Shown: in pieces, positions 1 to 5,286 of the stretch
Position numbering within the stretch: position 1 is the first letter of the stretch
Layout of the letters: each line of letters begins with the position of its first letter
The notes under the pieces: model-generated
Told to the model about the DNA's origin: nothing
Database searches by the model: none
Seen by the model: the letters and a program-made list of their open reading frames with translations, nothing else
Translations under genes and position numbers: made by a program
Assembly: GCA_021768055.1 (NCBI GenBank)
Contig: JAASSE010000006.1
Location: 1-10,574 of the forward strand
Direction of reading: 5' to 3'
DNA from: Gammaproteobacteria bacterium
GTDB taxonomy: Bacteria; Pseudomonadota; Gammaproteobacteria; SZUA-229
DNA: 10,574 nucleotides

Positions 1-356
1 ACATCGTGATGCCGGGTCAGGTAAACCAGTGCCTTCTCCCCGTTACGCAGGCGAAACCAGCCAGAGCCATAGCCGGGTAGGCCAGTGCCGAGCGTGCGGC
101 GCTTGGGAGTGAGCCCTCCGCCCTTTACCAGGTCCAGGATGCGCGCCTCAGCGGTATTGAGCTGGTGCAAGGGTATCTCACGGCCCCAGAAGTCACCGAC
201 CAGCCTGATACTGTTGCTGTGAATTTCAACGCGTGAATGTCTCGATGAATAAGCTGTGTACATAAGTGCCAGCAATACGGCGGCCAGTATTACGCAAATA
301 ATGCCCAGGAACCACAAGGGGTTGGAGGAGGCCGGGGCTATTGCAAAAACGTCCAT
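1..356 (-). CDS. Membrane-anchored bacterial PH-domain protein (C-terminus cut by window edge)
   Basis: The frame opens with ATG at 354-356 and runs off the left edge after about 118 codons, so the C-terminus is missing. Residues about 13-34 form one hydrophobic helix (LWFLGIICVILAAVLLALMY), probably a membrane anchor. After it comes a beta-rich stretch: VEIHSNSIRLVGDFWGREI, a helix-like LNTAEARILDL, a Gly/Arg-rich turn (PKRRTLGTGLPGYGSGWF) and KALVYLTRH. This order and the 'GYGSGWFRLRNG..ALVYLT' pattern resemble the small bacterial PH fold (bPH_5-like). A GAGGT Shine-Dalgarno at 362-366 lies five bases before the ATG and supports this start. It is divergent from the cold-shock gene. The family assignment rests on recalled pattern only; function is unknown. 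Confidence 0.7.
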   Translation of the reverse strand, partial: MDVFAIAPASSNPLWFLGIICVILAAVLLALMYTAYSSRHSRVEIHSNSIRLVGDFWGREIPLHQLNTAEARILDLVKGGGLTPKRRTLGTGLPGYGSGWFRLRNGEKALVYLTRHHD

Positions 357-603
357 TGAATACCTCGTAATCTTAAGTAAAGACCTGTTTTTATTTGAAT
401 AAATTGTAACTGTACTTTAGCTAAATATAGGTTATACTTCGGACGCTGGTAAAGAATACAGCGGTTATTTATGTATATACAATTTCGATACGCTTCTAAT
501 ATCTCATCTTGTTTGTTCGTAAGTATTACCTGCATCTTTCAGCGCTTTATAGATCTGGCGTATGGCGCCATCACTTATGGTTAATTAATTCTGGAGAATA
601 CTT
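357..603 (+). promoter_or_regulatory. Divergent intergenic region with the probable long 5' leader of the cold-shock gene
   Basis: This 247-base AT-rich gap separates the divergent PH-protein and cold-shock genes, so it must hold both promoters. For the plus strand there is a weak candidate: TTGTAA (404-409), 16 bases, TATAGG (426-431), with TATACT (433-438) as an alternative -10. If right, the leader would be about 160 bases, as is common for cspA-type mRNAs. Near the start codon TGGCG (556-560) can pair with CGCCA (566-570), within a perfect palindrome ATGGCGCCAT (562-571). The ribosome site GGAGA (593-597) is six bases before the ATG. A 65-codon minus-strand open frame here overlaps the PH gene start and has no support. 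Promoter positions are tentative. Confidence 0.35.
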
Positions 604-810
604 ATGACCACAACAACAGGTCGCGTGAAATGGTTTGATGAAAAGAAGGGCTTTGGCTTTATTGAACAGCAGGACGGCAAAGATGTGTTTGTCCACTTCA
701 GGGCAATAGCGGGCTCAGGCTTTAAAACACTGGCCGATGGGCAGGAAGTCGAGTTTGAAATCGAACAGGGTCAAAAGGGCCCGCAGGCTGTCAACGTAAA
801 AGTTCTTTAA
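604..810 (+). CDS. CspA-family cold-shock protein (OB-fold RNA/DNA-binding protein)
   Basis: A 68-residue single cold-shock domain, the normal length for the CspA family. It contains RNP1 KGFGFI at residues 15-20 and RNP2 VFVHF at 28-32, with the N-terminal [15 protein letters not shown] pattern and the final [10 protein letters not shown] strand typical of these proteins. The family binds single-stranded nucleic acid and acts as RNA chaperone or transcription antiterminator in the cytoplasm; whether this copy is cold-induced cannot be read from the protein. A clear GGAGA ribosome site precedes the ATG. It is monocistronic: a promoter region lies upstream and a strong hairpin terminator begins 44 bases after the stop. 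Gammaproteobacteria usually carry several paralogues, so no specific symbol is given. Confidence 0.97.
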   Translation: MTTTTGRVKWFDEKKGFGFIEQQDGKDVFVHFRAIAGSGFKTLADGQEVEFEIEQGQKGPQAVNVKVL

Positions 811-853
811 TTTCGTGAGGGTTGTTTAACAGCCCCGCAAATTATTGCTAAAC

Positions 854-890
854 ACAAGCCACGCAGTTAACTGCGTGGCTTGTTTATTTT
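854..890 (+). terminator. Rho-independent terminator of the cold-shock gene
   Basis: A perfect 13-bp stem, ACAAGCCACGCAG (854-866) paired with CTGCGTGGCTTGT (871-883), closes on a TTAA loop and runs into a T-rich tail ending at 890. It lies 44 bases after the cold-shock stop. The minus-strand gene ending at 907 converges on it, but the minus-strand side lacks a good T tract, so it works mainly on the plus strand. A weaker 7-bp hairpin (GGGTTGT/ACAGCCC) lies just upstream. Confidence 0.9.
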
Positions 891-906
891 GGATGTTGGC
901 AAAATT

Positions 907-1149
907 CTATTCGACAATTCGTAATGCCAGGTAAGGAATAATATTAAAAAGTAATATGGACAGCTTGTAGAAACCCATTAATGTATAGTGAATTGCATCA
1001 AACTTCTCTACCGACAACTTGAACCATTTTCCATGTAAATTATACGTCCAGTCATGCGCCAGCATAAAAAACAGGAACCACCAGAGCAGTAGTGCTAAAT
1101 TAATTAGTGAACACCAGCCCAGAACATCACGAACGATTTCAACTGTCAT
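907..1149 (-). CDS. DUF6868-type small inner-membrane protein
   Basis: An 80-residue protein with two hydrophobic helices, about residues 14-31 and 58-76, separated by a short aromatic polar loop (HDWTYNLHGKWFKLS). The patterns RDVLGWCSLINLALLLWWF, LAHDWTY, HGKWFKLS, FDAIHY and PYLALRI match what I recall of the conserved small membrane family DUF6868, whose function is unknown. The length is full for the family. The start is supported by GAGGA about six bases upstream (minus-strand GAGGATGAAAA then ATG). The three-helix protein gene lies 20 bases upstream on the same strand, so they are probably cotranscribed. The 3' end faces the cold-shock terminator. Confidence 0.8.
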   Translation of the reverse strand: MTVEIVRDVLGWCSLINLALLLWWFLFFMLAHDWTYNLHGKWFKLSVEKFDAIHYTLMGFYKLSILLFNIIPYLALRIVE

Positions 1150-1169
1150 TTTTCATCCTCATAAGAGTT

Positions 1170-1457
1170 TTAAAGTGGCCAGAGCTCTATCCCCAGCTGC
1201 AAGAATCTTACCGACAACAGGATACAGACGACAGTAATGACCAGGTAGGCTGGCCTGATACCTGTAGAACGAATTTGCTTTAAACCGATATAGGCGCCAA
1301 CAGCGGTTACTATAAATGCAAACTCGCTGATTATGAGCAAGGTCAATAACGGCAGCGCAGTTGCGCTATCGCTGCTCGCTTCGCTGCCTTTCATCACAAC
1401 CAGAAGAAGAAACAGGCCCAGGACTGATGCGATATAAGGGAAATTTGAAGATTTCAT
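1170..1457 (-). CDS. Unknown small three-helix membrane protein
   Basis: A 95-residue hydrophobic protein that I do not recognise. Helices are visible at about residues 7-22, 36-59 and 68-89. A short polar Ser-rich loop (KGSEASSDSAT) lies between the first two and a basic loop (KQIRSTGIRP) between the second and third. By the positive-inside rule the basic loop should face the cytoplasm. No catalytic motif, cysteine pair or metal site is evident. It lies 20 bases upstream of the DUF6868-type gene and 64 bases downstream of the cation-transporter gene, all on one strand, so a shared transcript is plausible. Coding status rests on frame length, clean membrane topology and packing. Confidence 0.65.
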   Translation of the reverse strand: MKSSNFPYIASVLGLFLLLVVMKGSEASSDSATALPLLTLLIISEFAFIVTAVGAYIGLKQIRSTGIRPAYLVITVVCILLSVRFLQLGIELWPL

Positions 1458-1521
1458 TCGTTTGGCTGTAAGTTATTCGCTACGCATTGCGGTATCGTTT
1501 AGTGGCGATTTGTGAGAGTGC

Positions 1522-2136
1522 TCAACCTTTTTCATGGAGTAATCGTCTTTCATTGCCTGCATCCCTGATGATCTGCATGCCACCGCGAACCACAATGATA
1601 GATATCGCCATTCCAATAACAAGGTCAGGGTACCTGGAATCAAGCAGGTATACCAGGCCGCCACCAAAGATAATGCCGAAATTAGCGATCACATCATTTT
1701 TTGAGAATATCCAGCTGGCACGCATGTGAACTTCGCCTTCACGGTGTTTTGAAATAAGCACTAGGCAGGTAATGTTCGCGACCAGGGCCAACATACCAAT
1801 AGTGATCATAAGCAGTGACTCCGGTTCACTGCCCCATATCAAACGGCGTAGAACATCAAGGGATACAGAAGTGCCGAGAATTATTTGAAAAATACCACTT
1901 AAATGCGCCGCTTTTATTTTTACCAGTGCCGGCCTGCCTACAGCATACAGCCCGATTCCGTAAACAGTAGCGTCCGCCAGCATGTCCAGCGAATCTGCGA
2001 TCAGCGCTGTTGACTCACTGAAGATACCAAGTATGAATTCAGTGAAAAACATGAAGGCATTAATACCGAGCAGGATGAGCAAAATCCTGCCCTGTCTCTG
2101 GTTTTTTACCTCAATGTCACACTCGCAGCCTGTCAC
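1522..2136 (-). CDS. Short cation diffusion facilitator (CDF) family metal transporter
   Basis: A 204-residue transporter of the CDF/CzcD type, built as the transmembrane domain alone: it lacks the roughly 80-residue cytoplasmic C-terminal domain of full-length members such as YiiP. Helices are at about residues 17-38, 42-65, 79-97, 107-128, 147-165 and 170-186. TM2 has the metal-site pattern SLDMLAD with Asp51 and Asp55. In TM5 the usual His-x3-Asp appears as Phe144-x3-Asp148 (FSKND), a change also found, as I recall, in related short CDFs. An N-terminal Cys-Glu-Cys (residues 4-6) could bind metal. Family members export Zn, Co, Cd or similar ions; the substrate here is unknown. The start is GTG at 2134-2136 with AGGA five bases upstream, inside the end of the NTF2-like gene (20-base overlap), which suggests translational coupling. 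Confidence 0.88.
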   Translation of the reverse strand: MTGCECDIEVKNQRQGRILLILLGINAFMFFTEFILGIFSESTALIADSLDMLADATVYGIGLYAVGRPALVKIKAAHLSGIFQIILGTSVSLDVLRRLIWGSEPESLLMITIGMLALVANITCLVLISKHREGEVHMRASWIFSKNDVIANFGIIFGGGLVYLLDSRYPDLVIGMAISIIVVRGGMQIIRDAGNERRLLHEKG

Positions 2137-2551
2137 CGTAATCCTGCATCCACTGTTCGAATTTCTGCATCGAGTCAGTGGTGGCCTGTTCCTCTATCTC
2201 CTTGATCAGGTTATCCTCAAACCGGTATCTGGCTTCACCTTCTGCCACCAGATCAGGTGCGCCGGTAAGTGTATAGGTGCAGCGCCATTTCCTGGACAGG
2301 CGGTTTCTTTCTACGATTGGTGAGGTGAGGGCGACAAGGGTTCGGGTATCGAAGCGCCGGTCGAAATTCGTAACGTCTTCCTTCAGGTAGGCAATGATTG
2401 CATCGCGGCCTTTACAGATGGAGTCTGGGTCTTCGACACTCAGGTAGGTTGCATCGTCTGCGAGGTATTTCTCCAGTCGTGACCAGTCGTCGTCTGCTAC
2501 AGTGACTTCGAAGTCCGCGGCAAAATTCTCGAATATTTTTATGATATCCAT
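2117..2551 (-). CDS. NTF2-like / SnoaL-fold protein
   Basis: A 144-residue soluble protein with the NTF2-like layout. An N-terminal helix pair (FAADFEVTVADDDWSRLEKY) is followed by LADDATYLSVEDPDSICKG, then GRDAIIAYLKEDV, and then long beta strands ending in GEARYRFEDNLIKEIEEQA. The 'DDWSRLEKYLADDATY...KGRDAIIAYL' pattern is typical of SnoaL-like proteins, which range from polyketide cyclases to ligand-binding or structural proteins, so no reaction can be assigned. Its end overlaps the start of the CDF transporter gene by 20 bases, and the DUF3784-type gene ends 19 bases upstream, so all three are probably one operon. The ATG at 2551 has only a weak ribosome site. Confidence 0.8.
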   Translation of the reverse strand: MDIIKIFENFAADFEVTVADDDWSRLEKYLADDATYLSVEDPDSICKGRDAIIAYLKEDVTNFDRRFDTRTLVALTSPIVERNRLSRKWRCTYTLTGAPDLVAEGEARYRFEDNLIKEIEEQATTDSMQKFEQWMQDYGDRLRV

Positions 2552-2570
2552 CTATCGTTACTACAAGTTC

Positions 2571-2903
2571 TTAGACTGTATAGTCACGTGACTGTAGCGC
2601 TACCATACCAACAATGCCGATAACAAAGCCGGCGTAGCCACCAATGCTATAAGCTAGTCCGTGGGGATGGTCATGTGAGATATATGTAAGTAACGGCATG
2701 AGGGCAGACCCGATACCCACCAGTACACATACACGTGTTATCAGGCGTTTGAGTCCGTCCTTGTCCTTAACCAGTGCCGCTGTTTTCTCGTTATAGCCTG
2801 CAATCAGTTCCATCTTGCCTTTCACACCGATCAGGTAAGCAAAAACAAACAGCAGCACGGCGATACCTTCCATTACGAGTATTTCGATAAGTTTTGCGGC
2901 CAT
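2571..2903 (-). CDS. DUF3784-type three-helix membrane protein
   Basis: A 110-residue protein with helices at about 8-26, 56-75 and 83-103. A cytoplasmic-looking segment KGKMELIAGYNEKTAALVKDKDGLKRLI connects the first two. The 'LIAGYN' motif followed by a charged helix and a further membrane pair is the signature I associate with DUF3784, a small membrane family of unknown role. His-Asp-His-Pro-His (77-81, HDHPH) in the loop between helices 2 and 3 could bind a metal; that would fit the CDF transporter two genes downstream but is only a suggestion. The start at 2903 has only a weak GAAG-like ribosome site. It lies 45 bases downstream of the 59-residue membrane protein gene. Confidence 0.75.
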   Translation of the reverse strand: MAAKLIEILVMEGIAVLLFVFAYLIGVKGKMELIAGYNEKTAALVKDKDGLKRLITRVCVLVGIGSALMPLLTYISHDHPHGLAYSIGGYAGFVIGIVGMVALQSRDYTV

Positions 2904-2948
2904 ATGTTTTATCTTCGCTATATTTTTATGTTGGACAGGTCAGTGTCA

Positions 2949-3128
2949 TCAAGTCGTTTCTTTCTCCTTTTTGAGAATCTTGTTGACCAGTACTGGAATA
3001 CCAAAGAATACCAGGGCAAAAATAAATGAATAAAATGTTGGGTATTCCATGAGCAACCAGCCAAATATGATTATGCCGCTTAACAGCCATATCAATATCA
3101 TTACGGCTTTTGGGATATCTTCAGGCAT
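2949..3128 (-). CDS. Short two-helix membrane protein (59 residues)
   Basis: A frame of 59 codons plus TGA, opening with ATG at 3126-3128. The product begins MPEDIPKAVM and has hydrophobic segments at about residues 8-27 and 32-50, with a short EYPT turn between them, then a strongly basic end (NKILKKEKETT) expected in the cytoplasm. A purine-rich AAGAGAGAAT stands just before the ATG and serves as ribosome site. It lies between the Cdd1-type gene (55 bases upstream) and the DUF3784-type gene (45 bases downstream), on the same strand. I do not recognise a family. Support comes from the ribosome site, the coherent two-helix topology and its fit in the gene string. It falls below common length cut-offs and could be missed. 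Confidence 0.6.
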   Translation of the reverse strand: MPEDIPKAVMILIWLLSGIIIFGWLLMEYPTFYSFIFALVFFGIPVLVNKILKKEKETT

Positions 3129-3183
3129 TATTCTCTCTTTTTAACGATATAGTATTAAAGTTTCTGATCATAGCAGTTCATGG

Positions 3184-3456
3184 TTAATTGCCTAAATGTT
3201 TTTTTCGCTCTTCAGTGAATTCCCACCATTTTTTTGGAGGCTTGCCTTCCATATATCTTACCGCAGAAATAAAAACATCTAATACGCACGGGTCATGTCT
3301 CTTTTTTGTAATCCTGCAGAGGTCTTTATACATTTGATATGGATCTTTTCCAATAAGCTCGGCTGGCTTATCCATTCCCAGAAGCAGGAAATCTTTCTCG
3401 ATAGAAACACCAACATTAGGTATATCACGAAATCGTTCTACGTTGTGCCGCCCCAT
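3184..3456 (-). CDS. Cdd1-type helix-hairpin-helix protein ('pathogenicity locus' family)
   Basis: A 90-residue protein whose first half contains a helix-hairpin-helix-like segment (RFRDIPNVGVSIEKDFLLLG, about 8-27), followed by KPAELIGKDPYQMYKDLCRI. It then has the conserved RHDPCVLDVFISAVRY block (53-68) and a WWEF end (77-80). This order matches the Cdd1 family (Pathogenicity locus, PF11731), small proteins of unknown function with a DNA-binding-like fold. Length is normal for the family. The ATG at 3456 has no convincing ribosome site. It directly follows the degenerate attC-like structure and might be a cassette-borne gene, but no attC-like site is seen after its own stop. Confidence 0.85.
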   Translation of the reverse strand: MGRHNVERFRDIPNVGVSIEKDFLLLGMDKPAELIGKDPYQMYKDLCRITKKRHDPCVLDVFISAVRYMEGKPPKKWWEFTEERKKHLGN

Positions 3457-3466
3457 TATTTAGTTG

Positions 3467-3550
3467 CTCTAATGCTGGTAACCACCGGTTGCTCGACTGC
3501 ATAGAGAAGCGATGCAGTCGAGCAGTCCGAGTGCTTTATCCCTGTTATAT
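3467..3550 (-). repeat. Strong inverted repeat, possibly a degenerate attC site
   Basis: A perfect 13-bp inverted repeat, TGCTCGACTGCAT (3490-3502) and ATGCAGTCGAGCA (3512-3524), surrounds a 9-base loop. There is no T tract on either strand, so it is not a normal terminator. Read on the minus strand it is framed by ATATAAC (3550-3544) and ATTAGAG (3473-3467), spaced 19 and 16 bases from the stem. These resemble the RYYYAAC and GTTRRRY core boxes of integron attC sites with several mismatches. In the spacers, CAC and CGG blocks can extend the stem with bulges, as in attC. It follows the secreted-protein gene by 17 bases, the position expected of that cassette's attC. The inverted repeat is certain; the attC reading is tentative. 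Confidence 0.4.
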
Positions 3551-3567
3551 GCTGAGCGCCCAGACAA

Positions 3568-4131
3568 TTATTTTCTTACAAAATGATAGACTGAGTTTTT
3601 CTTGAATTTCCCATCCTTAAATATTGTGTAAGTTGTTTTTAGATGATTATTGTCATTTGTCATCTCATGAGTGATTTTATGGACGTGCCCTTCATTGGAG
3701 TTACATAAGGAACTGGAAGGATCGCAAGCCATTGCAATGATATTTTTAGATGAACTTGACACATCCAGAACTAGTTCAGGTTGATTTTGCTTTGCGCAGT
3801 AATGCGTTGCCTTTATTTGCGAACAATTCTTGAAATTATCGCAATGATACATAGTAGCCATTTCCTTTCCTGTTCCGGGTAGTAAATTTTCCTGTACGGT
3901 GCTTCCCTTGCCTATAACCTTAAAACTAATAGCCGTTTTATCCGTTCCAACGAGTTTGGCTGCAGGCCCCTTTTTTGTTGCCCCACCTTCCTGTTTATCA
4001 GCAGGTGCAAGCTTCCACTCACCATTAAGCTTTGCTAACGCATTGTAGTTATTCATTACCGATGGAGTAGCCCACAGAGTGCTGGAGATTAGTGTCATTA
4101 CAGCAACGGCAAAACTTTTTGAAATATTCAT
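3568..4131 (-). CDS. Secreted protein of an uncharacterised THYC/NQP-motif family
   Basis: 187 residues with a clear signal peptide (residues 1-21, cleavage probably after LWA), so it is exported to the periplasm or beyond. The mature part begins with LAKLNGEWKLAP and carries GKGSTVQENLLPGTGKEM, ATMYHCD and THYCAKQNQPEL. That pattern (erLfPGT-EM-t-YH-D...-THYC-a-NQP) recalls a DUF1579-related beta-rich secreted family of unknown function. Cysteines lie at 97, 103, 112, 136 and 143; extra ones compared with the pattern I recall could form disulfides. The start is well supported by GAGGAG nine bases upstream. Lys/Ser/Asn-rich, AT-rich codon use contrasts with the genes to the right. An attC-like site lies upstream and another candidate downstream, so this may be a gene cassette. 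Confidence 0.8.
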   Translation of the reverse strand: MNISKSFAVAVMTLISSTLWATPSVMNNYNALAKLNGEWKLAPADKQEGGATKKGPAAKLVGTDKTAISFKVIGKGSTVQENLLPGTGKEMATMYHCDNFKNCSQIKATHYCAKQNQPELVLDVSSSSKNIIAMACDPSSSLCNSNEGHVHKITHEMTNDNNHLKTTYTIFKDGKFKKNSVYHFVRK

Positions 4132-4158
4132 ATCTCGGTTCTCCTCGTTGTTGGTTTA

Positions 4159-4172
4159 AGGGAACATTCCCT
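4159..4172. promoter_or_regulatory. Operator-like palindrome AGGGAA-CA-TTCCCT
   Basis: A perfect palindrome with 6-bp arms and a 2-base centre lies 28 bases upstream of the ATG of the secreted-protein gene. Its core GGAACATTCC is the reverse complement of GGAATGTTCC in the hairpin at 6333-6350. It could be a protein-binding site or a small hairpin in the leader; no regulator is identified. Confidence 0.3.
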
Positions 4173-4187
4173 CATTTTCTTGTTGTA

Positions 4188-4245
4188 CTCTAACGTAAGA
4201 AATCATCCGCCGGCGCAGCCGGTCGGATGAATTGACTTGTTAGGC
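4188..4245 (-). repeat. attC-like integron recombination site (58 bp)
   Basis: On the minus strand it begins with GCCTAAC (4245-4239), matching the RYYYAAC core box, and ends with GTTAGAG (4194-4188), one base off GTTRRRY. Folding gives AAC/GTT pairing at the ends, then two unpaired-type spacers of exactly equal length (4195-4202 and 4231-4238), then a 7-bp arm TCATCCG/CGGATGA (4203-4209 and 4224-4230). An unpaired T at 4223 follows, then CCGGC/GCCGG (4210-4214 and 4218-4222) around a GCA loop. Size, symmetric mismatched spacers and an extrahelical T on the strand that would be the bottom strand are the classical attC design. It lies 18 bases after the stop of the NTF2-like gene in the orientation expected for that cassette. 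It lacks a T tract, so a terminator is a poor alternative. Confidence 0.68.
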
Positions 4246-4263
4246 GAAACAGGATCTATACTG

Positions 4264-4662
4264 CTATATCTGTTCAAACGTTTCATGTCGTAAACGTATC
4301 TTCCATTCTCCTTCATCAAGTATAAACAGGGCTGTCCATACCCCTTTGAGTTCTGTAACCTCACCATCCTTGCTAGTAAACCCATAGCTAAAATTTGCTG
4401 TGAAGGTAGCAGATCTCTCATTGATTACATAAATATAGATATCTTCCCATGAAGCGTGATTTATACCTTCTAAGGTTTTGTAATATTCGCTAATATCGGC
4501 TTCAAGTGAGTCATGAGAAGAAAATATTGCAGTATTACTTACAGCAAATATATCATCCGTAAAATGGCTTAAAGCAGTTTCTATGTCTCTAGCATTTAAA
4601 TGAGCAGTCGCCACCTCCTCGATTTCCGCTTCAATCTTCTTTATTTCGCTTTCTGAAAGCAT
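4264..4662 (-). CDS. NTF2-like (SnoaL/DUF4440-type) protein, probable gene cassette
   Basis: 132 residues with no signal peptide and an NTF2-like pattern. A long N-terminal helix (ESEIKKIEAEIEEVATAHLNARD) is followed by IETALSHFTDDIFAVSNTAIFSS, then SLEADISEYYKTLEGI and successive strands ending in VWTALFILDEGEWKIRLRHETF. This resembles SnoaL-like or DUF4440 proteins; ligand and reaction are unknown. The start is supported by AAGG seven bases before the ATG. The gene is bracketed by a GTTAGAC core site about 23 bases upstream and an attC-like element 18 bases after its stop, the tight layout of an integron cassette with a single gene. Small NTF2-like folds are, from general knowledge, common among cassette proteins. 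It is AT-rich like its neighbour. Confidence 0.8.
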   Translation of the reverse strand: MLSESEIKKIEAEIEEVATAHLNARDIETALSHFTDDIFAVSNTAIFSSHDSLEADISEYYKTLEGINHASWEDIYIYVINERSATFTANFSYGFTSKDGEVTELKGVWTALFILDEGEWKIRLRHETFEQI

Positions 4663-4685
4663 TCACAGACCTTGGCCATCTTTGC

Positions 4686-4692
4686 GTCTAAC
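4686..4692 (-). other. Integron-type core site GTTAGAC at the cassette start
   Basis: On the minus strand GTTAGAC matches GTTRRRY exactly and lies 23 bases before the ATG of the NTF2-like gene, where a cassette boundary should fall. The sequence further upstream does not fold into a clear attC stem, so this could be the right end of a degraded attC or of an attI-like site. Seven bases alone can occur by chance; the weight comes from the attC-like site at the other end of the gene. Confidence 0.4.
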
Positions 4693-4697
4693 TACAA

Positions 4698-4772
4698 TTA
4701 GAGCTCCGAAAAATCACGACGCGAATGAAATTGGCTTAGCTGGATTGAGACAAGCGGTTCATTCTTTTCCAT
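4698..4772 (-). CDS. Possible 24-residue leader peptide or truncated gene start
   Basis: An ATG at 4770-4772 opens 24 codons (MEKNEPLVSI...RRDFSEL) ending in TAA at 4698-4700. It is preceded by an exceptionally good ribosome site, GAGGTGAGG (4787-4779), six bases from the ATG. The stop lies only five bases before the GTTAGAC core site. The peptide is polar, with no membrane segment or attenuator-like residue run. Two readings fit: the retained 5' end of a gene cut when cassettes inserted, or a translated leader for the downstream cassette gene. I do not recognise it. Confidence 0.35.
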   Translation of the reverse strand: MEKNEPLVSIQLSQFHSRRDFSEL

Positions 4773-4963
4773 AATAAACCTCACCTCGATTAGATGGTGT
4801 TCCTGAAGTGGTGTCCTTTTTTAACGCATTTGCCGCCAAATGGAAACAGGACATATAGACCCATTTATTAGTATTTGTTGATTAGCTTATGATTCGAAGC
4901 TGTGATAAAACCGAGTCTAAATTTCAATGACATGCACAGTATTGACGGATAGCGAGGGTCATC

Positions 4964-5275
4964 ATGAAATTCAGCGAAAAAGTGAAAAAGATGTTCGAAG
5001 GAGAACGCGATGCTCAGGAAATGAGCACCTGGATTTTTTCACTGACGCCGCTGGGGATTGCCTTCTGTTTCTATTTCGTATTCCTGCTGCCGATGGATAT
5101 TGAGAATAAGGATCTGTTATACGTGGTGGGTGCGGCCGCCGGATTTTCCGGCTTGCAGGCTTACTGGATATCGCGCGGCTGGGAGAGGAACGACGGTATT
5201 ACGGTGGTGCTTGGCCTGGTCGGCATTCTCTTTGCCGTGCTGCTGACCTGGGCGTATATCGGTCTCACTCGCTAA
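4964..5275 (+). CDS. Unknown small three-helix membrane protein
   Basis: 103 residues with an amphipathic charged start (MKFSEKVKKMFEGERDAQEM) and helices at about 24-42, 51-69 and 78-99. The loops are short; one is acidic (MDIENKD) and one charged (SRGWERNDG). No enzymatic motif is visible and I do not recognise the family. GAGGGT five bases before the ATG supports the start. It is one of only three plus-strand genes in the window, apparently monocistronic, and converges tail to tail on the lipoprotein gene with only 11 bases between stops. No hairpin terminator is seen there, so the two transcripts may overlap. Confidence 0.7.
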   Translation: MKFSEKVKKMFEGERDAQEMSTWIFSLTPLGIAFCFYFVFLLPMDIENKDLLYVVGAAAGFSGLQAYWISRGWERNDGITVVLGLVGILFAVLLTWAYIGLTR

Positions 5276-5286
5276 GCTACTTCACT

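Larger units (their letters stand above)
4663..4963. other. 300-base AT-rich intergenic region between divergent genes
   Basis: It separates the minus-strand NTF2-like gene from the plus-strand membrane gene and must hold promoters for both. It contains a 24-codon minus-strand open frame with a strong ribosome site (4698-4772) and an integron-type core site (4686-4692). A separated short inverted repeat, TGTCC (4812-4816) and GGACA (4849-4853), is too short to call a mobile-element end. The stretch 4855-4920 is AT-rich with several weak -10-like boxes (for example TATGAT), none with a convincing -35 partner. No RNA gene is seen. Confidence 0.4.

Noticed and set aside
338..535. A 65-codon minus-strand open frame between the PH-protein and cold-shock genes
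   Set aside because: It overlaps the well-supported start of the PH gene in another frame, has no ribosome site, and its product shows no domain or topology.
3490..3524. The 13-bp inverted repeat as an intrinsic terminator of the secreted-protein gene
   Set aside because: No T run follows the stem on either strand.
4203..4421. A 72-codon minus-strand frame covering the attC-like site, ending in HPTGCAGG
   Set aside because: It overlaps the NTF2-like gene in another frame; the ending is merely the translated attC-type palindrome.
4812..4853. TGTCC and GGACA as terminal inverted repeats of a small mobile element
   Set aside because: Five-base arms 32 bases apart are expected by chance; there is no transposase and no target duplication.
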